A DNA stretch of 64,000 bases, taken from positions 1,364,001-1,428,000 of the forward strand of contig JAEILZ010000002.1 in NCBI GenBank assembly GCA_018873225.1, in the 5' to 3' direction. Positions 10,296 through 21,027 of the stretch are shown here, piece after piece. A program made the translations under genes and the position numbers. The notes beneath the pieces were generated by a model. That model was given only the letters and a program-made list of their open reading frames with translations. It did not search any database and had not been told where the DNA came from. Within the stretch, counting starts at the first letter, position 1. Each line of letters begins with the position of its first letter. The DNA comes from [Phialemoniopsis] sp. UDSM-2020. Its lineage: Eukaryota; Ascomycota; Sordariomycetes; Thyridiales; Thyridiaceae.

Positions 10296-13257
10296 GCACC
10301 AAGAAGGGGATGGGGAGATCCCTGGAGATCATCAACTTGACCGGTTTCCACCCTGAGACTAGTATGCTTTCCGAACGTGGCGTCTAGCGGCACGCTTTGG
10401 GGTGTGGGTTACAGAGGGCGCAATGGACGAATGTAGCCGTAGCCACGGCCACTCAGGGTGAGCGTCTTTGAGGGAGATCAGTCGGTGTGCAGGACACAGC
10501 TCCGAGAGACAGGGCTTGTGCGTCGTGAGATCTGACGGAACACATCCTCGGGAGCAGACATGGCGGCTTCTCATGTTGAGCCACGGAGATACTACCGGTC
10601 CCATTCGTCACCCGGGATCCATAGCCTGCCCTTTGGGTGCCTGTCGGCTTGCATTCTGCACGCAGACTGCGAGTGGAATGGCACGACAGGACAGGACGCT
10701 AGCTGGCTGGGGCCTAGAGGAGCAATATATCAGATATGACGGCATGGGTCGTTCCCTCACCGGTCCTGGTAGCGACACCAACTGCAGCGGCATTGCTGAC
10801 AGACGCTGGGGTCCCGGCCTGCCTGCTCGCGGGCAGATTGGCCGTTGGCCTGAGAGCTGCTTGTATGCTCGCGCAGAGGCGACGATGTATGACGCCTCGA
10901 GGATCATCAAGCATCGTTGGTCTTCGGGACAGTGCTGGCGCTCGCTCGGCTTGGCCCTTAGGGTAGGGTGCAGATAGAGATATGCACGGAGCAGACTCGG
11001 GTCTCGTCCAAGTTGGTTCACGCCAATAGCCATATCGGAAGGAACCTGTCTGTGCAGTCACAGTCCAATGTCTGAAGGTGAGAAACGAAGAAAGATCGTC
11101 CATGATCAACGAGAGGCCCCTAGGCAGAGCGATCCCAAAGGTGAACAGCCAGGATTAGAACAGCAAGCCACATACCCATGTTATCCAGGGGGAGCGCTCG
11201 TCTAACTGAACCTAGAGAAGGTTACATTCCGTCGAGGTAGAAACAGATTGTGCCAGTATTCCGGCTCGCCTTGTACCAGCCAAGGTTCGTCGTCGTGATA
11301 TGCCAGCTCGGTGAGAGGACTGGGCAGATCAGTTCGCCTTTTCCCGTCTTATCCGCAACAACTCTCGAGGATAGAAAAGTCCAACGCTGATTGGACAGGG
11401 CGAGCAATTGTGCCAAGGGGAGAGTTGTAGTTGTTGAGGGAGGGTGTATGTGTATGTGCGTGTATTGCTTGCTTCGGGGTCCAACCTACAGCGAGTTGGC
11501 ATCTCCCGACGATAACCTTGTCCAAAGGGCGATGCATCCTCAATGCGACATGATCCTGCATTTTGTTGCTTGAGAAAAGAGGGAACGGCGGAAACCGAGG
11601 TACACATGAGGGGAAATGGAGATGAGGTAGTGTAGGTCGTCCAAGACACTGTCTGAGCTATTTTGTTTGCCTTCACTCCCATTTTCGAGGTGACGATATC
11701 ATGCATGATGCAAGCCTTCGAAAATTCCAGGGCAGGGTAAGGTATGTGATGGGGAGAAGGGACCCTTATCGAGCCCACCCCTGGTCGATGCAGGAGATGG
11801 ACACGCTCAGAATCAGTCAGGTGGTCAAGCTGGTGCTGTGTTGTCACCACTTTGTTGGTCGTGGGTGCGTCAAAGAATGATGTAATGCCAGACCCAGGCT
11901 CCCCCAGTTGGGAGGGGGGGAAATCCCGCGATCTTTCGGTCTTTGCTCTCTGCAATACGGCTATCGCTCTTTTCCCCGACACGGGGCTTCTCCAACCTGC
12001 ACTTCCAAGAATTACTGGTTTGTCTGCAGATGACAAGAGGTTAGGTACGAAGTAGAGTGGGCTGGGCTGGGCTGGGTGCTGGGCTGTGCATATGTCTTGA
12101 CCCTCTCGCTCGAGTATTGCATCCGCCAAAGTGCACCTCTTCACAATATCAGACTTGCCCTCCAAAATTGGTAACCCAGCTGTTCCACGTGCATACTGCT
12201 TCCTCGCTAAAGTAGCACCCTCACGTCACTGAGCGTGCAGGTGGAAGGCGCCTCAAGGGTCTACAGGGCTCTTTAGTGCTGGACAAGTCAGCGAATGAGC
12301 CCTTGCAGATCGACGTAGGTGTTCCGTCATGTTCTATGCTCCCTGGGTGAGGGGAAAAAGGGAGTCGCTTTCGTCAAGAACCCCAACGTGCATCGACACG
12401 CCACGATCCCTGCTTCTGCTGTGTTACGGGCTCGAATAGACCGGGAGGTCAGTGTGTTGATGATCAAGAGGATGGAGCCGAATATGGATTGCTGTTATCT
12501 TGTGTACTTTACTGAGATACTTACGTTACAGAAGGACCAATAAGCTTGATGTATCTTCCTCGACCACAGACGACATCAACGATACTTGATACTTACATCA
12601 TCCAAGTCCCTCAAATTCCCCCAGGGCTGAACCGCCTATCGCACTCTCCGGAACGAACCCCACGCCCAACACTAGACACAACTGGTTCTTCCTGGTTCTC
12701 ACTGGAGCGCAGCATCAGTTGGGGTAAAGAGGTTAACTACCCCCCAGTGCTCGCACGAGCGACCAATTGATAACGCTCCAGGGCCAGGGCTCTATGTTCC
12801 AGGCACGCCCCCACCTCTCCAGCTTGCACTTCACTGAGGGGAACGCGCCGCCCGCCACTAACGTTACCCTGCCGGGCTTATCCTACAGCGGACCTAGCGC
12901 CAGACCAGTGAGAACCAGGCATGACTGAGTCGTGTCCGCCCGTTGAGCCTCGCATCCGGCGCCATCCAACGTCACACACTCCGCCATTCAAGCAAGGCTG
13001 ACCTGGGCAGGCATCCCGATATCCCGCCGCCTCAATTTCCCCCCTCGAGAAACCCCCCTCCAGTGAGCCAGACTCGATCAAGGACGCATACGCTTGAGCA
13101 GTGAGACAAGGGGCTCGCTCACACTGCCCTTGTTGCTTTGCTTCCTCGGGATCCTCGATCGGGCTGTCGACGTCGTCGCCCGGGGATCGTCGGCACCACT
13201 GACGTCTTTCTTGCAGAGCAGCATGACGAGCTGCCCGGCCTGTCATACCCCTCAGTC
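10296..13257. other. Gene-poor 3 kb between the small protein gene and VAC14
   Basis: 3' flank of the small gene and upstream DNA of VAC14. Open frames of 169 residues (10468-10977 plus) and 278 residues (11329-12165 minus) exist, but they lack protein-like composition, motifs or splice context, so I do not call them. A GGGCT-type tandem repeat lies at 12059-12084. No RNA gene recognised. Confidence 0.4.
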
Positions 13258-16200
13258 ATGGACCCCAGCATCCAGCGAGCTCTGAATGACAAGCTCTACG
13301 ACAAGCGCAAAGTCGGAGCTCTTGAGTATGTACCTGCCTTGTCATTCTCCTCCTTTCTCGGATGCATACCTCCCCTCTCATGCCAGGTGCAATCCCGGAC
13401 GTAGCCGTCCCCGCTCCCCAGACTTGACGGCACAAACTGCATTCTGAGTTGCCACGCAAGTACTGACAGTGCTTTGATAGGCTTGAAAGGGTCATTCGCG
13501 AGTTGGTGGTGACCAAGGACTATTCGAGGGTTCAGGCAATCCTCGACCAGCTGTGCAATGAATATGCATATGCTGTCCATCAGCCTCATGCTCGGAACGG
13601 AGGGCTCATTGGCTTGGCCGCTGCCGCCATAGCACTTGGCTCGGTAGGTCTGCTCCTTCAAAACGGAAAAGTGCACAGATTCTTACAGCTTTCTGCCGGT
13701 CCCTAGGAGTTGCCCAAGTACCTGGAAATAATTGTACCTCCTGTGCTTGCTTGCTTCACGGACCAGGATGCGCGGGTACGGTACTATGCCTGTGAGGCTA
13801 TGTATAACATCGCCAAGGTTGCCAAGGGCGAAATCCTCATCTACTTTAATCACATATTCGACGCCCTTTGCAAGGTGAGCCACCCCCGCCGCGTCTTCTT
13901 TCCATAACCAGGCTTTTGCAGATGGTTGACATGAATAATTCTTCCAGCTTGGCGCGGACTCTGAACTCTCGGTTAAGAATGGTGCGGAGTTGTTGGACCG
14001 CCTTATCAAAGACATTGTCTCCGAGTCAGCAGCCACCTATGTGTCTGTGCTCGAAATATCTCCCGAGTTCGAGGGCGATGACAAAGATGCGCCAGAGGAG
14101 CCCGTTGACCTACCCACTGCCTTCAACCTGAAGCGATTCATCCCACTTCTTAAAGAGCGCATATTTGTCCTGAACCCCTTCACGAGGACCTTCCTCGTCG
14201 GCTGGATCGTGCTTCTCGACTCGATTCCTGATCTCGAGCTTGTCACCTTTCTGCCCGAGTTTCTAGGCGGTCTCCTTAAATTTCTTAGCGATCCGAACCG
14301 GGACGTGCATGTCGCCACCCAGGGCTGCCTCGACAAGTTCCTCAACGAGATCAAGCGCATCTCCCGTGTCAAGAAAGGAATAGCAGAGAGCAAAAAGTCC
14401 AAGGGCCGAGGCGAGGGCAAACGAAAACGCGTCGACTCCTTCGACAGTGGGAGCGCTCAGCCGGCCTTCGACGACGCCGACGACGGCGGCTCGGCGACGA
14501 TCAATGACGATGACGAATCTAGCAGCGAAGATGACTGGGTACCCGGTCAAGATGTACATATCAACTATCGAGCCATCTTGGAGATCTTGACTGCGACGCT
14601 CGATTCACCATTAGGTACGTGGACTGGCCAAGCCATGTCAGGTAGTCCACCTTACTGACCTACCTTGTCACAGAAGAAGATGGGTTGCTAGAATCTCTGC
14701 GATGGATTGTCGAGTTTCTTGACATTTGCCCCGAAGAAGTGTTACCATTCACACCCAAGATTCTCGCCCACCTACTCCCAGCCATGGCCAGCGGTGTCGA
14801 GTCCATTCGTCAGGATGCTGCGAGAGTCAACACATCCCTGATGGACTATGTTGTCTCCCTGTCAGATGAGCCTGAAGCCCCGCTGTCTCGCCTTCCTTCA
14901 AGGACACTGGCACCCCCAATGGCGGAGAGAGCAGAGGGCCAGACGAGTGCTCGTGCATCTCTCGCCAGTTCAAGAGATCTTGAGATACGAAGTCCCACTC
15001 CCTCGGGACACACTAGAATCACAGCCACGGCGACACCCACGGCGACACCCACACCGGCTTCTTCGATACATCCACAGCCAGATCTTGATTATGCGGCGGC
15101 AGTGAACTCGTTGACACTGCTGTTCCTCAACGATCACGAAGCCACACGAGTAGCTGCGCTGACATGGCTCATCATGCTGCACCGAAAAGCGCCCAGGAAG
15201 GTTTTGGCATTCAACGATGGGACCTTCCCTGCCCTGCTGAAGACCTTGTCCGATCCGGCGGAGGCTGTCGTGACCAAGGATTTGCAGTTGCTCTCACAAA
15301 TCTCCAGGGACAGTGAAGATGATTACTTTAGCAACTTCATGGTGAACCTTCTCCAGCTGTTCTCAACAGACAGGAAACTGCTCGAAACCCGTGGCAACCT
15401 CATTATTCGGCAGCTGTGCGTGAGTCTCAGTGCGGAGCGCATCTATCGGACTCTTGCGGACTGCATAGAAAAGGAAGAAGATGTCGAGTTTGCGAGCATC
15501 ATGGTTCAGAATCTCAATAACAACCTCATCACCGCCCCTGAGCTGGCGGAACTTCGGAAGAGGCTGCGCAATCTGGAAACCAAGGTACTCATTCCCTGCC
15601 TTCGCTCCTGCGAGATTTATTGTGCTGACAGTGACATGCAGGAGGGTCAAGCGTTTTTTGTGGCCCTTTTCCGCTCCTGGTGCTATAACGCCGTTGCTAC
15701 ATTCTCTCTGTGTCTGCTTGCTCAGGCATACGAGCAGGCCTATAACCTATTACAGATCTTGTTCGTACACCTCGCAATGACTGGCAATCACGTCAACAAC
15801 ATGACTTACTGACTTGTCATGGTAGTGCTGATCTCGAGATGACTGTCAACATTCTCATCCAGATCGACAAACTCGTACAGCTACTGGAGTCTCCTGTCTT
15901 TACATGTATGTACAAAACCTCTGCGACGACGCTCACACTGGTGTCATGCTAAACATGTGTGCGATCAGATCTCCGCCTCCAGCTGCTCGAACCCGAGAGG
16001 TATCCGTACCTGTACAAGTGCCTGTACGGCCTGCTCATGCTTCTGCCGCAGTCGTCTGCGTTCGCAGCGCTCAAGAACCGCCTCAACAGCGTGAGCTCAA
16101 TAGGCTACTTACACAGTGTGCCCCGAATGTATGTACCCCATGGAACAAACACCTCTCAGTCTCACTCTAGGCAAGGCTCTGTGGTCGAGGCGATCCATTC

Positions 16201-16669
16201 GATCCAGTCTCTGCAGCAGCAGCAAACAGCCGTCACCACAAACACCCCTCGTATGTCCAAGTTAAGCATAGACACTCACACTCTACCTCTCAGCAACTCG
16301 GCGACGCCCAGCGGTTCGAGCTACGACAGACCGACGAGGCTCAAGGGGCGCGAGGACAGCATAATCCGATGGAACGAGCTGCTGGAGAAGTTCCGCAGCG
16401 TGCAAGACCGCGCTCGAAGAGCACAGCGATTGGGAGGCGATCTCGACGACGCACCTTCGCTAGGACTAGGCGAACTTCGACTTGGAGATTCAATGGAATT
16501 CAGAGGGCCGAGAGAAGCAGCTAGGCCGGCAGCAGCACCGCCGGTGCCCTCTAAGGACCCGCCCGTCGCCTCGGCCAGCCCGGCGAAGCCCCGGTCCGGT
16601 TTAGGGAGGCAGTTTGGGCGACTAGGAGGTGCCGTGTCGGGGAGGGGCAAGAGAGGACAACAATCGTGA
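13258..16669 (+). CDS. VAC14: VAC14, scaffold of the PtdIns(3,5)P2 kinase complex
   Basis: Eight exons: 13258-13325, 13481-13643, 13707-13874, 13948-14614, 14674-15584, 15642-15760, 15826-15905 and 15969-16669, giving 958 residues. Vac14 is the HEAT-repeat scaffold that holds the Fab1 lipid kinase and Fig4 phosphatase together on the vacuole membrane. The N-terminus [17 protein letters not shown], the repeat block [20 protein letters not shown] and [13 protein letters not shown], and the C-terminal core [20 protein letters not shown] with [20 protein letters not shown] are diagnostic. A basic and acidic low-complexity insert lies near residues 290-340. Two GTATGT...AG stretches inside the last exon (16129-16170 and 16251-16293) are shorter than normal introns, and I kept them as coding. 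The final 100 residues are Ala/Pro-rich and variable. Confidence 0.9.
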
Positions 16670-16782
16670 GGGTTTTCTTTTGATACTACAGGCCATACAT
16701 ACACTTGTTTAGACGACGGGTCAAGGCTACAGCCCCCATAGCATGCAACAAATGATGCCAAGGGTTGGTACGTAACGTGAAT

Positions 16783-17703
16783 TCATCTTCTGGGCTTGCG
16801 AGGCGTCTCCCGTTCCACCAGACCTTCAAAAACAGCGTCCCGGCGCTCAGTGATATTGCGCAAATCCGAGCGCAATGCCTCGAGCTCCTCCCGCGCCAGC
16901 TCCGGGTCTGGGGGTAGGCCCTGAAAGGCTCTGACCTGGGCGACTAGTTCCTTCTTCTGCGCCAGAAGTTCCAGAAATGCCTCCTCCTCGCGGCGGACCT
17001 TCTCGATAGTGGGGTTGGGCATGCCCACGGAGCCGGCAAGCGCCGCGGCGCGGTCGCGCAAGTCGGGCAGCTTTGCCGCGACGGCCTTGACCTGGCGCTG
17101 CATCTCGAGGTTCTGCTTGGCCATGTGGGCCGGGGGGCGGTACGCCTCTGTCTGTACCTCGCGCAAGAGCACCTCTGCTTGGGCGAGCTCGGCTTCGACG
17201 TGGCGCTGAAGCACGCCGACGCGGGCGCTCATCTGCTCTAGCCCGTGGACCTGGGCTTGTAGGTCGACCAGTCTGGTCCCGAGGGCCGCCGGGTCCGGGT
17301 ATGCGGTGCCGAGCTCAACAGCCGTGGAAGCAAGCGCGGCGAGTGCGGCGGTGCCTTCGCGAGGGAGGTGCGCTTCGACCGAGGCGAGAAGTTCGTTTCG
17401 GAGGTCCCCTCGGTCCGCCGCCGCCAGGCCGTCGTGGTGGTCCCGGAGCTCCTGCAGGGCAAGGGCATCGGCGCGAGCAAGCAGGTCGCGCTGCTCGTCG
17501 GCGGTCTCGTTGAGGGAAGCGAGGGCGAGAAGGGCGCGGAGGGTGTCTGGGTTGCGCTCGAAGCTGGGGACGTGGCTGCGGCCGTGGGCCGAGAGGCGGG
17601 ACTGCAGCCACGAGTCGACAAAGTTCCAGTCCTTGGCGGTCGAGGCGGCAGCTCGGGCCACAGACGGCGAGAATATGGCGGAGGAAGGAGGGATGTGAGA
17701 CAT
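16783..17703 (-). CDS. HAUS1-like augmin complex subunit
   Basis: Single exon, 306 residues. The protein is almost entirely helical and predicted to be coiled coil: heptad-like stretches cover roughly residues 120-215 and 235-300. The N-terminus carries the block SPSVARAAASTAKDWNFVDS followed by SFERNPDTLRALLALASLNE, a pattern I associate with the fungal subunit 1 of augmin (Aspergillus AugA type). Augmin binds existing spindle microtubules and recruits gamma-tubulin for branched nucleation. Codon usage is very GC-rich, which creates several long but spurious frames on the opposite strand. The gene is convergent with VAC14 (113 bases apart) and head to head with the DnaJ gene. Another coiled-coil cytoskeletal protein is the main alternative. 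Confidence 0.68.
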   Translation of the reverse strand: MSHIPPSSAIFSPSVARAAASTAKDWNFVDSWLQSRLSAHGRSHVPSFERNPDTLRALLALASLNETADEQRDLLARADALALQELRDHHDGLAAADRGDLRNELLASVEAHLPREGTAALAALASTAVELGTAYPDPAALGTRLVDLQAQVHGLEQMSARVGVLQRHVEAELAQAEVLLREVQTEAYRPPAHMAKQNLEMQRQVKAVAAKLPDLRDRAAALAGSVGMPNPTIEKVRREEEAFLELLAQKKELVAQVRAFQGLPPDPELAREELEALRSDLRNITERRDAVFEGLVERETPRKPRR

Positions 17704-18182
17704 CGGTGGTGAGGGCCGAGCGAGAGTGGTCTGTCTCTGTCTCTGGGTGAGGTTCGCGATTGTTTTGTTTGGAAATGTCGAGTACCATCAACTACTCCGT
17801 AGTGGATCATGGTGCTCTTTACAGGGAGTGCCTGGTTGCATTAGCGCGCTTTCTCTTTATTTAGTGGCGTGGGGGAGGGAAGTGGGACTCGATATTTTAA
17901 TGCCAGGTGGTCAATGCATCCAATCCAGTCCAAAGAGGCCAATTTACATCAACGAAGAGGACAACTTTCTCACACCAAGACACTTTTCTCTGTGATCACC
18001 TCCCTCATGATCTTCTTCGCCCTCTCGCGATACTTCCCTCACTCTTGTGCGCCCTAGTCTGGGACTGCGGATCTGCTTGCTTTGGATGTTCTGAATGCGC
18101 TTGTCCTGCTGAGCCTTTACTTGCTGCTGCAGATCTACAGATTCCCTCCCAGGGCAATCATCATCATCCATTGAAACCCACC
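17704..18182. promoter_or_regulatory. Divergent promoter, augmin subunit and ER DnaJ gene
   Basis: 479 bases between two divergent start codons. A CCAAT box lies at 17920-17924. An upstream in-frame GTG reading into the DnaJ gene from 17907 is not a plausible start. No separate gene seen. Confidence 0.5.
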
Positions 18183-19772
18183 ATGCTTATTCGGCTTTCG
18201 ACAGTGGCTCTGGCCGCCGGGCTCTTGACTGCCTGCCCGTCCACCCTCGTCGCCGCCCTCTCCGCTCAAGACATCCCCGCCGATACCCCCGTCTCCTCGC
18301 TCCTCGCCTCAGCGCAAGGCCACCTATCCAAGGGCGAAACCCACGATGCCCTCGTATACTACGATGCCGCCATCGCGCGCGATCCCTCCGACTACCTGAC
18401 CTTCTTCAAGCGCGCCACTACCTACCTCTCCCTCGGCCGCATGTCGCAGGCGGTCGTTGACTTCGAGAAGGTCCTCAGCATCAAGCCTGGATTCGAGGGA
18501 GCGCACGTACAGCTCGGTCGCATCAGGCAGCGCACCGCCGACTGGGACGGCGCCAAGGCCCAGTTCATGGCCGCTGGCAGGACACCCGATTCCAAGGAGC
18601 TACAAGAGTTGCAAGAGGCCCAGGGTGCCGCTGCTCTCGCCGAGGCTGCAGAAAAGGCCGGCAATTGGGAGGAGTGTGTCAACAATGCCGGCGTGGCGAT
18701 CTCCATCGCCAATCGCGCCGCATCGCTGAGGGAGATTCGAGCGCGGTGCCGATTCGAGCGTGGGGAACTCGAGGAAGGCATGAGCGATATGCAGCATATC
18801 CTAAGCATGCGGCCTGGCGACACGGCGCCGCACGTCAGGATTTCGGCCATCCACTTCTATGCACTCGGCGACCTCGAGAAGGGCATGACGCAAATCCGCA
18901 AGTGCCTGCATTCGGACCCGGAATCCAAGGTGTGCAAGAAGTTGTTGCGGCAAGAGAAGTCTGTCGACAAGGCCCTGGCGCGAGCAGTCAAGGCGTTTGA
19001 GAAGAAGCAGTACATGAGCGGCGTCAAACACCTGGTGCCCTCTGGAGAGGAGGAGGAGGGTCTGATCAAGGAAGTGAAAGATCAGTTACAGGCTCTGCGG
19101 GAAGATGGCACGATACCGCCAGCAGCAAGCGAATCTCTGGTGGTCAGACTTGTCAGCATGGCTTGCGAGGCGTATTACGAGACAAACAGCCGCAAGGCCA
19201 AGACGTACTGTGACGAGGCGCTCTCCCTCGACCAGAATTCCTTCTATGGCCTGCTCCACAAGCACAAGACGCAGCTCGCCGCCGAGCTGTTTGAGGAGGC
19301 CGTGCGCACCCTCCAGCAGGCCATGGACGCCCACCCGGACAAGCAGGACATCTCCAACCCGCTCATGCACGAGGCCCAGGTCAAGCTCAAGCGGTCCAAG
19401 ACCAAGGACTACTACAAGGTGCTCGGGGTCGCGCACGACGCCGACGAGCGCCAGATCAAGGCGGCCTACCGGCGCATGTCAAAGCAGCACCACCCGGACA
19501 AGGCGGCCAAGCAGGGACTCTCCAAGGAGGATGCCGAGAAGAAGATGGCCGGCATCAACGAGGCGTACGAGGTACTCAGCAACCCGGAGCTGCGGGCGCG
19601 CTTCGACGCCGGCGACGACCCCAACTCGCACGAGGGCCAGCAGGGCGGCGGCGGCAACCCCTTCCAGCAAGGGCACCCCTTCATGTTCCAGCAGGGCGGC
19701 CGCCAGGGCCAGCAGTTCAAGTTCCAGTTCGGGTCCGGCGGCTTCCCCGGCGGCTTCCCCTTCGGTGGCTAG
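18183..19772 (+). CDS. ER-luminal TPR/DnaJ co-chaperone (DNAJC3/p58IPK-like)
   Basis: Single exon, 529 residues. A hydrophobic N-terminus (LSTVALAAGLLTACPSTLVA) fits a signal peptide cleaved near residue 26. Residues 35-390 hold tandem TPR units such as SLLASAQGHLSKGETHDALV and FFKRATTYLSLGRMSQAVVD. A J domain covers about 409-470 with DYYKVLGV and the HPD motif at 437-439, followed by a Gly/Phe/Gln-rich tail (QQGG, FQFGSGGFPGG). This is the architecture of DNAJC3: the TPRs hold unfolded clients and the J domain stimulates the ER Hsp70 BiP. No KDEL-type ending is present, as expected for this family. The ATG at 18183 is preferred because it directly precedes the signal peptide. Confidence is high for the family; ER location is inferred from the signal sequence. 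Confidence 0.88.
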   Translation: MLIRLSTVALAAGLLTACPSTLVAALSAQDIPADTPVSSLLASAQGHLSKGETHDALVYYDAAIARDPSDYLTFFKRATTYLSLGRMSQAVVDFEKVLSIKPGFEGAHVQLGRIRQRTADWDGAKAQFMAAGRTPDSKELQELQEAQGAAALAEAAEKAGNWEECVNNAGVAISIANRAASLREIRARCRFERGELEEGMSDMQHILSMRPGDTAPHVRISAIHFYALGDLEKGMTQIRKCLHSDPESKVCKKLLRQEKSVDKALARAVKAFEKKQYMSGVKHLVPSGEEEEGLIKEVKDQLQALREDGTIPPAASESLVVRLVSMACEAYYETNSRKAKTYCDEALSLDQNSFYGLLHKHKTQLAAELFEEAVRTLQQAMDAHPDKQDISNPLMHEAQVKLKRSKTKDYYKVLGVAHDADERQIKAAYRRMSKQHHPDKAAKQGLSKEDAEKKMAGINEAYEVLSNPELRARFDAGDDPNSHEGQQGGGGNPFQQGHPFMFQQGGRQGQQFKFQFGSGGFPGGFPFGG

Positions 19773-21027
19773 AGGGCGAGCCGGCGCCGTTATTGTTCGC
19801 GTCCTTTGTAACTCGGAAATCATTGTGGTTTTTCTATGCACTGAAGGAGGGAAGGGGACGCTGGTTTATAGCGAAAGAGGGAATAGAATCGTTGCCCTCG
19901 CATAGCCCCCCCGTCTCGTGTGATTGCAGGGAGTTAATGGTGTTCTCACTTTGTATACACGCGCCCTTGCCCTGCTTGAGCTTTTGGGATGGCGGGCATT
20001 TAGTAGAATCAATTCCTCAAGAAAATGACGGATAGTGACATTGAACAAACAAAAGTGAGGATATCTGATGTTAGTGCATGAAGAGAGGTGTTAAGTATGC
20101 CGCCATGTAGATAGAGCAAGCGTCGAGAGACTACCACGCCGCCACGAAAGTCGCGCATGGCACTGAAACGTGGACACGGCCATTTCATATTCAGGAAGAT
20201 CTATCGAGGTCATACTCGTAAGGACCAGTAGGGCCGACGCTGGATGGAAGGAAAGGCTCGTCAACGCTCAAGCCGCGTGGCCGCCGCGCACCAAAACATC
20301 AAAACCACGACGGGACACTCATAGAAAAGACGGCAAGAATCCAGATGAAAGTAAACACAAGCAGTCAACGCCGTTCATTGTTCCGTTTCCGGGTCCCCCC
20401 CTTTTTTTTCTCTTCTCTTGCGCATCTATTCCGCTGCGGTCCGTTCCCCGTCCCATGCGATACGATACGCTTCAAAAAGAAAGAGCTCAGGGAAGAAAGA
20501 AGCCAGGGGAGGAGGGTATCTCGTTCCAAATAGCGCAACAGAGATGGGCTGGTTCCCTTCCTTCTTCTTCCTTTGTCCAGAGAGATTATGTACAGGTATT
20601 TAGGAATTTAGTCTACTACAAGATTTCGAATGTGAAGATGGAGGATATGAAGGGATGGTTGGGGAAGATAGGATGCAACAAGATTAGCCAACCGGTTTCG
20701 CCGAAGCCATGGATGCGGTTTCAGTGGGTTATGTGTGATCCTTGGGTAGAGCGATCTTTGGTCACACTGTTGTTGGCCGTTAATGGTGGGTACAGTGACG
20801 GCGTGAGCAGGTACACCGAGTAGATATCAGTACCGCCAAGGTCTCCGAATGCGGCCTGGTGATGAAGCCTCCCCCCGCGGATCGGCAACTGATCGAGAGT
20901 CGTTGCAACCCTCCCTCGAGGGATTTTTTATGGTACATGGGCAAAGATGTGTGGCATACATCTAGGTGGGCGGAGCTTCATCGTGCCTCGGGAAAACCCC
21001 GCCCTCGAGCAAAGATCGGCAAGTTGC
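19773..21027. other. Convergent intergenic region, DnaJ gene and mitoferrin
   Basis: 1255 bases holding the 3' ends of two convergent genes. A 217-residue open frame at 20170-20823 lacks any family signature and has irregular composition, so I treat it as chance. T-rich and A-rich stretches near 20400 and 21130 fit 3' untranslated DNA and the last mitoferrin intron. Nothing else seen. Confidence 0.4.

Noticed and set aside
11329..12165. 278-residue open frame on the minus strand
   Set aside because: No motif, uneven composition and no splice or start context; chance frame in GC-rich DNA.
16129..16170. Possible 42-base intron in the last VAC14 exon (GTATGT...TAG)
   Set aside because: Shorter than usual introns, no CTRAC branch point, and the frame is open through it. 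The similar 43-base stretch at 16251-16293 would break the frame.
17306..17698. Arg/Ala-rich frames opposite the augmin subunit
   Set aside because: GC-rich antisense of a single-exon gene; low complexity and no motif.
20170..20823. 217-residue open frame downstream of the DnaJ gene
   Set aside because: Composition is not protein-like and no domain is visible; it lies where the two convergent 3' ends are expected.
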